DNA from: Paludibacteraceae bacterium
Lineage (GTDB): Bacteria; Bacteroidota; Bacteroidia; Bacteroidales; Paludibacteraceae
Assembly (NCBI GenBank): GCA_024401555.1
Contig: JAKSKV010000001.1
Location: 124,001-188,000 of the forward strand
DNA: 64,000 nt
Reading direction: 5' to 3'
A program made the translations under genes and the position numbers. Each line of letters begins with the position of its first letter. The stretch's first letter is position 1. Shown here piece by piece: positions 45,001-51,899 of the stretch. A model generated the notes under the pieces. It was given only the letters and a program-made list of their open reading frames with translations. It ran no database searches and had not been told where the DNA came from.

Positions 45001-46070
45001 TCGGATATAGTCGTTCCGTAAACCGCCTTCGCGCTTTCTGGTAGGTCGTTTGCTGGTTGGCAAAAGAAGATTTTGTGTGTGACATCTTCGTATTTCCAGG
45101 TCGAATCACCCTTTCCGTTAGCCACTTTGATGCGGTTGTCTTGCATGCGTGGGTCATATATGTACCCCGTTTCTGTCAAGCTTGACGGCATACTTTTATA
45201 TGATTTCTCTCCGTCTTGGTAACACTTGTAACCTGTCTCTTTCCCGGAAAATGGATCTATGTAGTTTGTCGTGCTGATTTTTCCTGTTCCAACTTTCTGG
45301 AGACCTTTGTTGTTAGAGAAGAAGGCTCCGTAATGGGGGTTTTGTCCGTTCGTGTTTACGCGGTAAGTGTAACCTGCGTTGGTGAGGATGTAAAGATTAG
45401 AGTACCAACAACTGCCATATTTTTCATCGTTGGGACTTTGCAAGACATTCATGTTGAGGACGTTTGTGAAGGCACGTCCTGCTATGAGCTTCGTCTTCCC
45501 AGCGTCGCACACGGAGATGTCAAACGCCATAATGCTTCCGTCATTATTGTTTTGACTCCAATTCTCTATGCTGTATTTGGAAGTGCTCTCGTCGGAGTTA
45601 TAGGTGTCCGAGAAGGTTGGACTCATGAAGTAGATTTCCCATACACCTTCTTGGTCATCTTCGACCTCTATGTCAATGGGTGTAAATCCTGCAGTAATGG
45701 TTCCGTTGTAGTTCGGACCTGCTAACTCTTGCGCTCTTGTGTCGATTCTTCCTTTCTCTTTTGTTTTGTAGCTCTCAGACGCTCCGTTAGGCGCGCGAAA
45801 ACCAATGGCACCTTCCCCTTTGCCAATCGCACTGGATCCAAGTAGGATGTGTTCGCCCGCTTTTGCGTAAACTTTCATTACACCTACCGTGGGAAAAGGA
45901 TTGGTTGTGTTTTTGCAATCGTTTGAGCTCCAAATGGCGGCACGATAGCCTTTATTGCCTTGGGGGTACATGTCTTTGGTTCCATCTGCGTTCGCATGTG
46001 ATGCGCAGAGTAATAGACATATTGCCAGAAATGCGGATTTTACATTCCTTAGATAATAAGTGGTTTTCAT
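39042..46070 (-). CDS. Giant secreted repeat protein with YDG/MBG-type repeats and T9SS tail
   Basis: A 2342-residue secreted protein. Signal peptide to about residue 28 (CASHANA). Residues 30-700 are a beta-rich region without a recognised fold. Residues from about 800 carry repeated modules of the YDG/MBG type (KVYDGNTDATLAEVG, LNGVLAGDEVTI), each paired with a module reading PLAYGEATVGG, YELDGVPAKEGD and GNHTIKVVYTD. Five units of 171 residues between about 990 and 1910 are nearly identical, with divergent copies on either side. The end (NVYPNPVVDKANVTL to GWYVIRVDN) is a type A T9SS sorting domain. It is probably an adhesin or surface-layer-like stalk; the function is not known. Its leader carries a perfect AT-rich inverted repeat. 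Confidence 0.85.
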   Translation of the reverse strand: MKTTYYLRNVKSAFLAICLLLCASHANADGTKDMYPQGNKGYRAAIWSSNDCKNTTNPFPTVGVMKVYAKAGEHILLGSSAIGKGEGAIGFRAPNGASESYKTKEKGRIDTRAQELAGPNYNGTITAGFTPIDIEVEDDQEGVWEIYFMSPTFSDTYNSDESTSKYSIENWSQNNNDGSIMAFDISVCDAGKTKLIAGRAFTNVLNMNVLQSPNDEKYGSCWYSNLYILTNAGYTYRVNTNGQNPHYGAFFSNNKGLQKVGTGKISTTNYIDPFSGKETGYKCYQDGEKSYKSMPSSLTETGYIYDPRMQDNRIKVANGKGDSTWKYEDVTHKIFFCQPANDLPESAKAVYGTTISDTWLKTAATEKPKMDQLSLQGKEANTNGLFGPEGMQITFSSTVAGSFRIQLDFDGEYETKIFEGTCITGINRIDWDGKDGKGKNIAFDKDLTVKLSGELTTAEVHFPFTDLENNENGFILELIDKEGNAYSDVIYWDDSEVQANEEGTDGIQSLNGSASKTGAHKWMTSNSSGNDAIIDTWSYVKVNAESSTAIPTVHFVDLAVSNVKSIAQTIKAGDEIAIQMQVENLAKSDIAYNDVTLNLTDDVEGAAVGIWVKEGGFHVTEVIVNESDDENCKVSQQPNGDVNAMGYISLQNGKKATITVKGYADETLVGKSVQPQAFIMRPGDIFEIDAENLANDGMPNNPIKEYAKENNNVVACQTLTIGGGEKPCDISVKCDTILYGQTFGEAIVVMTTADTTATGEMNGQWVILSKDLTEVKSGDLLDAGVHELTFSYNPGLASDFASATITKEVVVLPRTITLTSGSTEREYDGTAISNEGIEVSGDGFYGSENVVANNFATLQNVGEKENEFEISYTNGAKEANYNIVKKPGTLKVTPKELFVTGVKVNDKNFDGSNKAEIKEMGLLNGVIEGDEVEIESATAQFISEEIGTDSAVVSFTLKGADAFNYIVKEATVKATILNGDETDDDNNWIVANPTLPYGEATVGVTEKAEYKNPAEDATVSYELDGVPAKEGDLIPAGNHTIKVVYIDPATETTVDTTFTCEVSKRPLTVEGSKSEPKVYDGNTDATLAEVGTLNGVLAGDEVTIDEEKTTATFDTPAVGTGKDVNIAYELAGKDADNYEVDSKSATINDGVITAADADWTITNPTLAYGDATVGGTEKAEYKNPAEDATVSYELDGVPAKEGDKIPAGNHTIKVVYTDPTTETSVDTTFTCEVTKRPLTVEGAKSEPKVYDGNTDATLAEVGTLNGVLAGDEVTINEEKTTATFDTPAVGTGKDVNIAYELAGKDADNYEVDSKSATINDGVITAADADWTITNPTLAYGEATVGGTEKAEYKNPAEDATVSYELDGVPAKEGDKIPAGNHTIKVVYTDPTTGFTAETTFDCAVSKKPLAVEGAKSEPKVYDGNTDATLAEVGTLNGVLAGDEVTIDEENTTATFDTPAVGTGKDVNIAYELAGKDADNYEVDSKSATINDGVITAADADWTITNPTLAYGEATVGGTEKAEIKNPAENATIAYELDGVPAKEGDLIPAGNHTIKVVYTDPATETTIDTTFTCEVTKRPLTVEGAKSEPKVYDGNTDATLAEVGTLNGVLAGDEVTIDEENTTATFDTPAVGTGKDVNIAYELAGKDADNYEVDSKSATINDGVITAADADWTITNPTLAYGEATVGGTEKAEIKNPAEGATISYELDGVPAKEGDKIPAGNHTIKVVYTDPTTETSVDTTFTCEVTKRPLTVEGAKSEPKVYDGNTDATLAEVGTLNGVLAGDEVTIDEEKTTATFDTPAVGTGKDVNIAYELAGKDADNYEVDSKSATINDGVITAADADWTITNPTLAYGEATVGGTEKAEIKNPAENATIAYELDGVPAKEGDLIPAGNHTIKVVYTDPTTGFTAETTFDCAVSKKPLAVEGATSTPKEYDGNTNATLSNNGTLVGVEKGDDVVIAKAQPVFETPSVGTGKNVAITYTLGGKDLENYEFVGNPVVINDGVITKLNQTAPVVSNTLTPGVEGGKISGLTDEMEISQDGITWTPVTDANATLPEGNYWVRYAETENANASSPTQVSVASGVINMVDAENFIVDVNGYCPESEGDIMFQVIAGNPTEFRASIVGISEKKLENTAYQYLSEENKFSVYIPMCDAGSYTIQVQFRNEAGSVSPVYNFPIDVNLAAKYINNIWEDVVSIINKNTPELDSKDFEKRFVEFQWYRDNEKIEGATMPYYNEKGGLNGVYYASVTTADNRHLRTCTREWHFTYGLTINVYPNPVVDKANVTLSIDNGEEHELVVTDMSGINIYRGLFTGDNTTIDCSSYGNGWYVIRVDNAQIKIIKE
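40330..43090 (-). repeat. 513-base tandem repeat inside the giant gene
   Basis: The same sequence, for example the words encoding GNHTIKVVY, recurs every 513 bases, with landmarks at 40389, 40902, 41415, 41928, 42441 and 42954. Units are nearly identical in DNA, which implies recent duplication or gene conversion and a risk of copy-number error in assemblies. Confidence 0.9.
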
Positions 46071-46154
46071 TTGATAAGTATTTTAATTCTAATTTCCTTC
46101 AATCATATAGCTATTCAATCGCATTGCTGGGATCATCTTGTCACGCAATTGACT

Positions 46155-46178
46155 TATCTATATAAAATTATATAGATA
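46155..46178. repeat. AT-rich inverted repeat in the leader of the giant gene
   Basis: Perfect 11-base arms TATCTATATAA and TTATATAGATA around an AA centre. It lies between the predicted -7 element and the start codon, so it could form an RNA hairpin or a binding site. Confidence 0.6.
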
Positions 46179-46223
46179 TTATATAATGTTTCGTTTTATT
46201 GATTGCTTACATCATACACTTTG

Positions 46224-46231
46224 CAAATGTA
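46224..46231 (-). promoter_or_regulatory. -7 element of the giant repeat gene
   Basis: TACATTTG on the minus strand, about 150 bases upstream of the start codon. The rest of the 46071-46440 gap holds the inverted repeat, this element and the terminator of the next gene; no protein gene is seen. Confidence 0.4.
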
Positions 46232-46363
46232 AACAAAATGGTTCTTTCGTTTGGTGTTGGTGTGTTAAAAAAGTTTAAATATATGTTATTTGACATACTT
46301 TTATAACAATACCGTCGGCGAGATGATATTTGTTAAGCGCATAGGGGATGTGCGTAAAAAAGG

Positions 46364-46393
46364 AAGGGTGATCCTTCTCATAGGACCACCCTT
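46364..46393 (-). terminator. Terminator of the barrel-protein gene
   Basis: AAGGGTGATCCT (46364-46375) pairs with AGGACCACCCTT (46382-46393) with one G-U or mismatch; a T run follows on the minus strand. Confidence 0.8.
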
Positions 46394-46440
46394 TGTGTAA
46401 GTTTCCCCTCCTAAATGGAAAGGAGATAAACTGTTGTCTC

Positions 46441-47127
46441 TTAAAATTTCAGGCCGACGAATACTCTGAGTTTGTTGGCGTTGATCTTTTGCTTTTCGGT
46501 GAAAGAATCGAATAGGTCACCCCATGAGTCAACCTCCTCGTCGTTGTTGAACCATTTTTGACGAGTTGGATTGTAGAGTTTGAAATCGGCTCCCACTTCG
46601 AATACGCTTACTCTGAACGCAAGACCGAATGTGTGGGAAGGTCCGAAACTTGCCTCTATGTGGTCGTCGTCTCTGTCTTTTTCATCCACGCCCTTCTCTC
46701 TGATGATGAAGAGGCTTGGTGCGATATTGTAGGTGACATCAAGCGCAATGTTGTCTGATAGGTAGAAAGATAGGATGGCACCCGCACCCAAAGCGTCCAC
46801 ATTGTAGAAAGCCATCTTTTGTATGTTTCCTTCGATGGTCTCTTCTCCTTTCCCCGCGTTGACTTCCAACCATTTGGCTTGGAGCGCGATGCCCATATTG
46901 CCTGGATAACCCAAGTACCATCTGTTTGCCATGGTTCCTCCAAAAGTGACCTTCGCGTTATAACCTTGTAGTTTGTCGATTTTTGAGAGCCCTTTAGGCA
47001 TTCCGTACTTGCCGCTGTTTCCTAAACCGACTTGGAATTTCAACTCAAATCCATTGTCGTCGCCTTGCTCCTGAGCGAATAGGCTCATGGAAAAGAGGAG
47101 CGCCGCCAGCAAAAATAATTTCTTCAT
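46441..47127 (-). CDS. Small outer-membrane beta-barrel protein
   Basis: A 228-residue protein with a signal peptide (MKKLFLLAALLFSMSLFAQ) and alternating amphipathic strands ending in NKLRVFVGLKF, the aromatic end of an outer-membrane barrel. It resembles the porin-family/OMP_b-brl group of Bacteroidetes. No substrate can be named. It marks the last core-like gene before the accessory island. A -7 element (TAAATTTG, minus, 47200-47207) lies upstream. Confidence 0.75.
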   Translation of the reverse strand: MKKLFLLAALLFSMSLFAQEQGDDNGFELKFQVGLGNSGKYGMPKGLSKIDKLQGYNAKVTFGGTMANRWYLGYPGNMGIALQAKWLEVNAGKGEETIEGNIQKMAFYNVDALGAGAILSFYLSDNIALDVTYNIAPSLFIIREKGVDEKDRDDDHIEASFGPSHTFGLAFRVSVFEVGADFKLYNPTRQKWFNNDEEVDSWGDLFDSFTEKQKINANKLRVFVGLKF

Positions 47128-47199
47128 TCCCTTTGTTTTTTTATTACCACTGATGTTGTTGGATGTGCATTCATTGACGCATTATCCTTTTTTCGGTGG

Positions 47200-47207
47200 C
47201 AAATTTA
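47200..47207 (-). promoter_or_regulatory. -7 element of the barrel-protein gene
   Basis: Reads TAAATTTG on the minus strand, about 75 bases before the start codon at 47127. Confidence 0.45.
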
Positions 47208-47221
47208 TACATTTTTGAAAT

Positions 47222-47583
47222 TTATTGTATGCTTTGGAGTGCTTTTTGTTGCGAATGAAATTTTATTGTTGGAACATTGAGGGACGATTGTTGTCCGCAA
47301 ATTTCTCCAAATACTGTCTCGGCTGATCTTCTAACCACATCTATAAAATGGGCATGTGGTATCGTTAGTTCTGAGTCGCCTCCGAAACTTGGTACATAAT
47401 CTCTCTTCAAATCCTCATGCGAAATTGCTTGCGTATTTGATTCGATGAAACATGGTCGTTCGTTCACTACCGCTACTTGAACTCCCTCTTCGGAATTGGT
47501 AGCCGGATAATGATCGCTCTCTTGCCAATCTCCAACTGTATATGTTGTATAGTTTTGTTTTTTTTTAATTCGTTTATTATCAT
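47222..47583 (-). pseudogene. Remnant of a DUF3871-like mobile-element gene
   Basis: The frame encodes GVQVAVVNERPCFIESNT, then AISHEDLKRDYVPSFG and LTIPHAHFIDVVRRSAET, which resembles the N-terminal part of DUF3871 proteins found on Bacteroidetes mobile elements (recalled, not searched). A possible ATG at 47583 is one base out of frame; a run of nine A near 47560 separates the two frames, so slippage could have broken the start. The frame ends after roughly a third of the usual length. It is therefore best read as a truncated relic. Confidence 0.5.
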
Positions 47584-47599
47584 CTATTTATCTCTCATG

Positions 47600-47632
47600 T
47601 ATAAGGGTTTGAAGGGTTTTGGGAGGGTGTGG
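47600..47632 (+). repeat. Direct repeat, copy 1
   Basis: Begins TATAAGGGTTTGAAG and ends GGTGTGG. It matches 47938-47970 at 27 of 33 positions without gaps. A weaker relative begins at 50162. Confidence 0.6.
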
Positions 47633-47727
47633 AATTTGGTAATTTGTGTTGTTTGTATTATCTTCGCATCATATTCAAGGTTAGGCTCAGAGAAATTCAT
47701 TCCCTGAATAGCTTTGAAGACAGAATA

Positions 47728-47754
47728 AGAGTATCAGTGATGGTACTCTTTTTT
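47728..47754 (+). terminator. Terminator-like hairpin in gene debris
   Basis: AGAGTA (47728-47733) and TACTCT (47744-47749) with six T following. No intact plus-strand gene precedes it, so it probably belonged to a lost gene. Confidence 0.6.
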
Positions 47755-47781
47755 GTTTTAATACAGACTCCACAGAAAAAT

Positions 47782-47810
47782 AATCCCGACCACTTCATGT
47801 GATCGGGATT
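47782..47810. terminator. Hairpin in the gap before the secreted-protein gene
   Basis: AATCCCGA (47782-47789) pairs with TCGGGATT (47803-47810), and inner CAC/GTG extends the stem. T runs follow on the minus strand. Confidence 0.65.
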
Positions 47811-47849
47811 TGTCGTGTTAAGTGATTTAGATTTTCTGAAATGATTACT

Positions 47850-47918
47850 TTAGATCGGCTCATACTTCTCCTCCTCAGTAACGGGTAGATCATTCCAATC
47901 TTTGTACACCTGAAACTT
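47850..47918 (-). pseudogene. Orphan C-terminal gene fragment
   Basis: A frame bounded by stops encodes about 22 residues including FQVYKDWNDLPVTEEEKYEP. The composition looks like real protein but there is no start. It is probably the last piece of a deleted gene. The family is not recognised. Confidence 0.3.
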
Positions 47919-47937
47919 TTACTTAACTTCTTCTATA

Positions 47938-47970
47938 TATAAGGGTTTGAAGCGATATGAAAAGGTGTGG
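47938..47970 (+). repeat. Direct repeat, copy 2
   Basis: Second copy of the repeat at 47600-47632, 338 bases apart. It overlaps the 3' end region of the secreted-protein gene, whose stop lies at 47973. Confidence 0.6.
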
Positions 47971-47972
47971 TG

Positions 47973-48515
47973 TTATAGGTCTTCATTGTCTTTTTCGAAC
48001 CCAGCCATACCATTCGTATAGTCATCATACTGAATAAATAAACTGTATTGATTAAATATTCTTTCAGTTTCTTGCATCCATACATATATCCATCCTGTAG
48101 AAATGAAAATTGTATATTTTTCCTTCTGCAAGTCCGTATCCTCTTTTTTTTCTGATTTGATCCCATACTTTGTTTCAAGACGTTCGACCATGCTTTCAAC
48201 CTTCTTTTTTGTATCAGAATAAGAATCTTTATTGTCATATATAACTCTGACCCCATGAACAAGGTTCTTCAGTTTGTTGTTATAATACACGGCAACTGTA
48301 GCATTTTCGGAGGTAAATTGTCCTTCAAAAACCCTTGTTCCAACATCGGCATATTTGCTCAATTCGCTAACCTTAAATCCTTTCTGTAGTAACTTTGTTT
48401 GAAAATTTGTTATGTTACCATCTACAGGTATTCCCATAAACTTTATATGATCCTGAGCACAAATAGTAGCGATGCCAAGCAAAGCTAAAATCAAAGAAAA
48501 CATTACTCTCTTCAT
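47973..48515 (-). CDS. Small secreted protein of unknown function
   Basis: A 180-residue protein with a clear signal peptide (MKRVMFSLILALLGIATICAQ). The mature part is a mix of helix and strand (FMGIPVDGNITNFQTKLLQKGF, then a lysine-rich helix near 100-125) and shows no cysteine or lipobox. Similar single-domain proteins starting with a short substrate-like phrase IKFMGIPVDG occur in Bacteroides, but no function is known to me. A -7 element (TAAATTTG, minus, 48524-48531) lies just upstream. It diverges from the phospholipase-D-like gene. Confidence 0.7.
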   Translation of the reverse strand: MKRVMFSLILALLGIATICAQDHIKFMGIPVDGNITNFQTKLLQKGFKVSELSKYADVGTRVFEGQFTSENATVAVYYNNKLKNLVHGVRVIYDNKDSYSDTKKKVESMVERLETKYGIKSEKKEDTDLQKEKYTIFISTGWIYVWMQETERIFNQYSLFIQYDDYTNGMAGFEKDNEDL

Positions 48516-48593
48516 AACTGTACCAAATTTAGTTCACACTTAGTTCCAAATCTATTGAAAATTCTTTAGATTAGCCAAAAATACAAAAAGTAA

Positions 48594-49991
48594 ATGAAAG
48601 AGAAGAGTTTTACACCAAATACTACAATAGAGAAAACTGATGAAGGAACTCTGCTGCATTTCTGTTTTCAGCCAGAGAATGAATACCAAAACTTTGTTGT
48701 AGATACACAACCCGTCTTTGAAAACATACAGGAAACGGTTATAGGAGAACTGAAAAAAGCCACAAGGTCAGTCAGAGTCGCTATGGCATGGTTCACTAAT
48801 TATGCTATATTCAAAGTTGTCAAAGAGATACTACGAAAAGGGGTGGAAGTTGAAATCATTATAAACAATGATCTAATCAACAATGGCGGTTATTGTCTTA
48901 ATTTTGATGAACTAATAGATAAAGGACTTCAACTCAGATTAGCAGAATATCCTCGTTTCATTCATAACAAATTTTGTGTTATTGATGATGAGGTTGTTAT
49001 TACGGGTTCTTACAACTGGACTATATTCTCAGAGCATTTGAACGACGAAGACATTGTTATAACCAGAGGAAGTAAGGTTATGGTAGATAAGTACAATGAA
49101 AGGTTTGATGTTTTGTGTGAAAAGTATGGTTCACCGGTTAGCTCAATGCCAGAGAAAGTGCCAGAGAGACCAGAATATGACAGAAACTCTTTTAGGACAT
49201 ACATAACAGAAGAAAGTTTGTTCCTATCATCATTGGACGATTCTGGAGAAAAGAAGAAAAGAGGGTATCTGAAAATGGCCAAGAAACTATCTCCTCTACA
49301 CCCTGGAGTTGCTTCGTTTACAAGAGAAGAAGCCTTTTCAGAAACGATAACTACCATAGATAGCAATATACAAAAGGCAGACAAAAGGATACAGACAGGT
49401 CAAAAGAGAATAGAGGATCTTAGACAGAAACTGGAATATTCGGATAAAGATGAGAGATTAAAACTAAGGGATAAAATCAAAAGTCATCAAAGAGAAATCG
49501 TCGAGTTAAAAAGCCAAAAAAAAGAGTACGTTCAGCAAAAGAAGTTTATTAAACAAACTGAGGACACTATACTCCAAGGAATGTCTGGAAAGTTCAGAAT
49601 TAACTTGATATGGGACTCTATTGATGATATTGACCTTCATTTCGTCCTTCCAAATGGCAAGGATATACACTACGGAAATAAGAAAGAAACTTACAACGGA
49701 TATACAGGAGAATTGGATAAGGATGAGAATGTTAGTTCTCCATATACGAATACACCACAAGAGAATATTTATTGGAAAGATGGATTGCCGTTTGGTGAGT
49801 ATGCTATAAATGTAAGTCTATACACATTCAGATCAAATCTTAGTTCCATTAATTGTCGTATAACCGTAGAAGATGAGCTGTTCGGAACTAAAATATTACC
49901 CCTTGTCATTGACACCAACAAGTATAAGGGTGGTAGCAATTTTACAGTATATAGATTTTCGTATACTGAAAATGGTAGAATAGAGAGGTGA
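48594..49991 (+). CDS. PLD-like nuclease/lipase fused to a coiled coil and beta-sandwich
   Basis: A 465-residue protein without a signal peptide, so probably cytoplasmic. Residues 35-175 form a phospholipase-D-like domain with a single HKD motif (H124, K126, D131) followed by TGSYNWT (about 137-143). One motif per chain implies a dimer, as in the Nuc/BfiI nucleases. A coiled coil covers about 255-320 (KRIQTGQKRIEDLRQKLEYS). The C-terminal 130 residues (INLIWDSIDDIDLHFVLPNG, GELDKDENV, TPQENIYW) look like a DUF2135/YfaP-type beta-sandwich. I know no named system with this combination. It sits beside a type I restriction operon and may be a defence effector; this is inference. Confidence 0.75.
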   Translation: MKEKSFTPNTTIEKTDEGTLLHFCFQPENEYQNFVVDTQPVFENIQETVIGELKKATRSVRVAMAWFTNYAIFKVVKEILRKGVEVEIIINNDLINNGGYCLNFDELIDKGLQLRLAEYPRFIHNKFCVIDDEVVITGSYNWTIFSEHLNDEDIVITRGSKVMVDKYNERFDVLCEKYGSPVSSMPEKVPERPEYDRNSFRTYITEESLFLSSLDDSGEKKKRGYLKMAKKLSPLHPGVASFTREEAFSETITTIDSNIQKADKRIQTGQKRIEDLRQKLEYSDKDERLKLRDKIKSHQREIVELKSQKKEYVQQKKFIKQTEDTILQGMSGKFRINLIWDSIDDIDLHFVLPNGKDIHYGNKKETYNGYTGELDKDENVSSPYTNTPQENIYWKDGLPFGEYAINVSLYTFRSNLSSINCRITVEDELFGTKILPLVIDTNKYKGGSNFTVYRFSYTENGRIER

Positions 49992-50121
49992 AGAGAGATC
50001 GATTAAGATCCTATTTCCGAAAACAATAGAACTAATTAAACAATATTTGGATAATGGACTTGCTGATACAAAATTAGTGAAAGAAGCAGTGAAGAACAAA
50101 AAGAAGGCTCAGAGAAAATAA
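49984..50121 (+). pseudogene. 45-codon orphan reading frame
   Basis: A frame from just after a stop to the TAA at 50119 encodes FPKTIELIKQYLDNGLADTK and ends in a lysine-rich helix. No ATG is present. It looks like the C-terminal remnant of a protein gene. It occupies much of the 348-base gap between the PLD-like gene and hsdM; the rest holds a hairpin near 50127-50153, a TATAAGGG repeat relative at 50162 and the hsdM promoter. Confidence 0.3.
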
Positions 50122-50294
50122 ATCCCCAAGCCTTCAAGATATGCGAAGGTCTTGATTTAAGTATAAGGGAGACAAGTTTTTTGGGAAGGAAGAAATAATT
50201 AGTGAACTTTTACCTAATCTCTGCCTCGATTCTGCATACCTTTCCCTTTAATTTGCTTTTTTTATAATATCTCCGAATTTATTGTATTTTTCAC

Positions 50295-50302
50295 TATCTT
50301 TG
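50295..50302 (+). promoter_or_regulatory. -7 element of hsdM
   Basis: TATCTTTG, 38 bases before the hsdM ATG. The upstream TTTG partner is weak. Confidence 0.55.
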
Positions 50303-50339
50303 GAGATTGAGCGTGTAACAATAAGCGAAGTATATCATT

Positions 50340-51899
50340 ATGGCAGACAACAAGAAAGAACAAGAGAGAGAAGAACTTCATAAATCGATTTGGAATATAG
50401 CAAACGAACTTCGTGGTGCTGTGGATGGCTGGGACTTTAAGCAATACGTTTTAGGCATCATGTTCTATCGCTACATCTCCGAGAACCTAACCTCATACAT
50501 CAACAATGACGAATGGAAGGCTGGTAATCATGACTTCGATTATGCTAAAATGAGTGATGCAGAGGCTGAGATCGCCAAAGATGGTTTGGTACAGGAGAAG
50601 GGATTCTTTATTTTGCCATCCGAGTTGTTTGAGAATGTTAGAAAGAACGCTGAGAAGAACGAGAACCTGAATGAGACACTGGAGAAAGTCTTTAATCATA
50701 TCGAGGAGTCTGCCAAGGGTACCGAATCGGAGGGCAATTTCTCTGGCCTGTTCGATGATATAGACGTGAACTCCAACAAATTGGGAGCTACCGTTGACAA
50801 GCGAAACAAGAAACTATCTGCTATCTTGAATGAAATCGGCAACCTCAAACTGGGTTATCAAAACAATACCATAGACGCTTTCGGTGATGCCTACGAGTTT
50901 TTGATGGCTATGTATGCTTCTAATGCTGGTAAGTCTGGCGGTGAATACTATACGCCTCAGGAGGTTTCGGAGTTGCTTACTAGATTGGCAGTTGTGGGAA
51001 AGAAGACCGTGAATAAAGTCTATGATCCTGCTTGTGGTTCTGGTTCACTGTTGCTTCAAGCCATTAAGATTTTGGGCAAAGAGAATATCAAGCAAGGTTT
51101 CTACGGACAGGAGAAGAATATCACCACCTACAACCTTTGCCGTATCAATATGTTCCTTCATGATGTGGGATTCGACAAGTTCAATATCGCTTGTGAAGAT
51201 ACCTTGTTAGCTCCACAACACTGGGATGATGAACCATTTGATGTTCTGTGCAGTAATCCACCTTATTCGGTAAAATGGGAAGGTGATGACAATCCTATCC
51301 TAATCAATGATCCTCGCTTTAGTCCTGCTGGCGTATTGGCTCCGAAGGGTAAGGCTGATTTGGCTTTCATCATGCACTCTTTGTCATGGCTGAGTACAAA
51401 TGGAACAGCCTCTATTGTCTGCTTCCCTGGTATTATGTATCGTGGTGGAGCGGAGCAGAAAATCCGAAAGTATATGGTGGACAACAATTATGTGGATTGT
51501 GTCATTCAATTGCCAAGCAATCTCTTCTTCGGTACATCCATCGCCACCTGTATTATGGTGTTGAAGAAGTCGAAGAAAGATACTGGAATTCTCTTCATTG
51601 ACGCTTCCAATGAGTGTGTCAAGGCTACCAACAACAATAAACTGACCTCGGAAAACATTCAGAAAATCGTTGAAACATTTACCGAGCGAAAGACAATCGA
51701 CCACTTTACCAAACTTGCCACCTACGACGAGGTGAAGGAGAACGAATATAACCTATCCGTCTCCACTTACGTTGAACAGGAAGACACCAGAGAGAAGGTG
51801 GACATCAAGGTACTCAATGCTGAATTAGAGAAGATCGTGGCTAGGGAGAATGAACTTAGAGCTGCTATTGATAACATCATTAAGGAGATTGAGGCATGA
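50340..51899 (+). CDS. hsdM: Type I restriction-modification methyltransferase subunit
   Basis: A 519-residue N6-adenine methyltransferase that, with HsdS, protects host DNA. The N-terminal helical HsdM_N domain (WNIANELRGAVDGWDFKQYV) is followed by the SAM-binding motif DPACGSGSLLLQ (about 229-240) and the catalytic NPPY (N305-Y308). A helical tail ends the protein. The stop overlaps the hsdS start by four bases. Together with the downstream hsdS and hsdR it forms a complete type I system. Confidence 0.96.
   Translation: MADNKKEQEREELHKSIWNIANELRGAVDGWDFKQYVLGIMFYRYISENLTSYINNDEWKAGNHDFDYAKMSDAEAEIAKDGLVQEKGFFILPSELFENVRKNAEKNENLNETLEKVFNHIEESAKGTESEGNFSGLFDDIDVNSNKLGATVDKRNKKLSAILNEIGNLKLGYQNNTIDAFGDAYEFLMAMYASNAGKSGGEYYTPQEVSELLTRLAVVGKKTVNKVYDPACGSGSLLLQAIKILGKENIKQGFYGQEKNITTYNLCRINMFLHDVGFDKFNIACEDTLLAPQHWDDEPFDVLCSNPPYSVKWEGDDNPILINDPRFSPAGVLAPKGKADLAFIMHSLSWLSTNGTASIVCFPGIMYRGGAEQKIRKYMVDNNYVDCVIQLPSNLFFGTSIATCIMVLKKSKKDTGILFIDASNECVKATNNNKLTSENIQKIVETFTERKTIDHFTKLATYDEVKENEYNLSVSTYVEQEDTREKVDIKVLNAELEKIVARENELRAAIDNIIKEIEA

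Noticed and set aside
47477-47707. Plus-strand frame of 76 codons with a hydrophobic product
   Set aside because: It starts at a TTG inside the DUF3871-like relic on the other strand and crosses the repeat at 47600. The hydrophobicity comes from T-rich DNA.
47985-48005. TTCGAACC near the left island edge as a copy of the tRNA-Gln 3' end
   Set aside because: Only eight bases agree with the T-loop region and the flanks do not match, so it is not a convincing attachment site.
49921-49930. TATAAGGG at the end of the PLD gene as another dispersed repeat
   Set aside because: Only eight bases match, it lies in coding sequence (KYKGG), and the following bases do not fit the longer motif.
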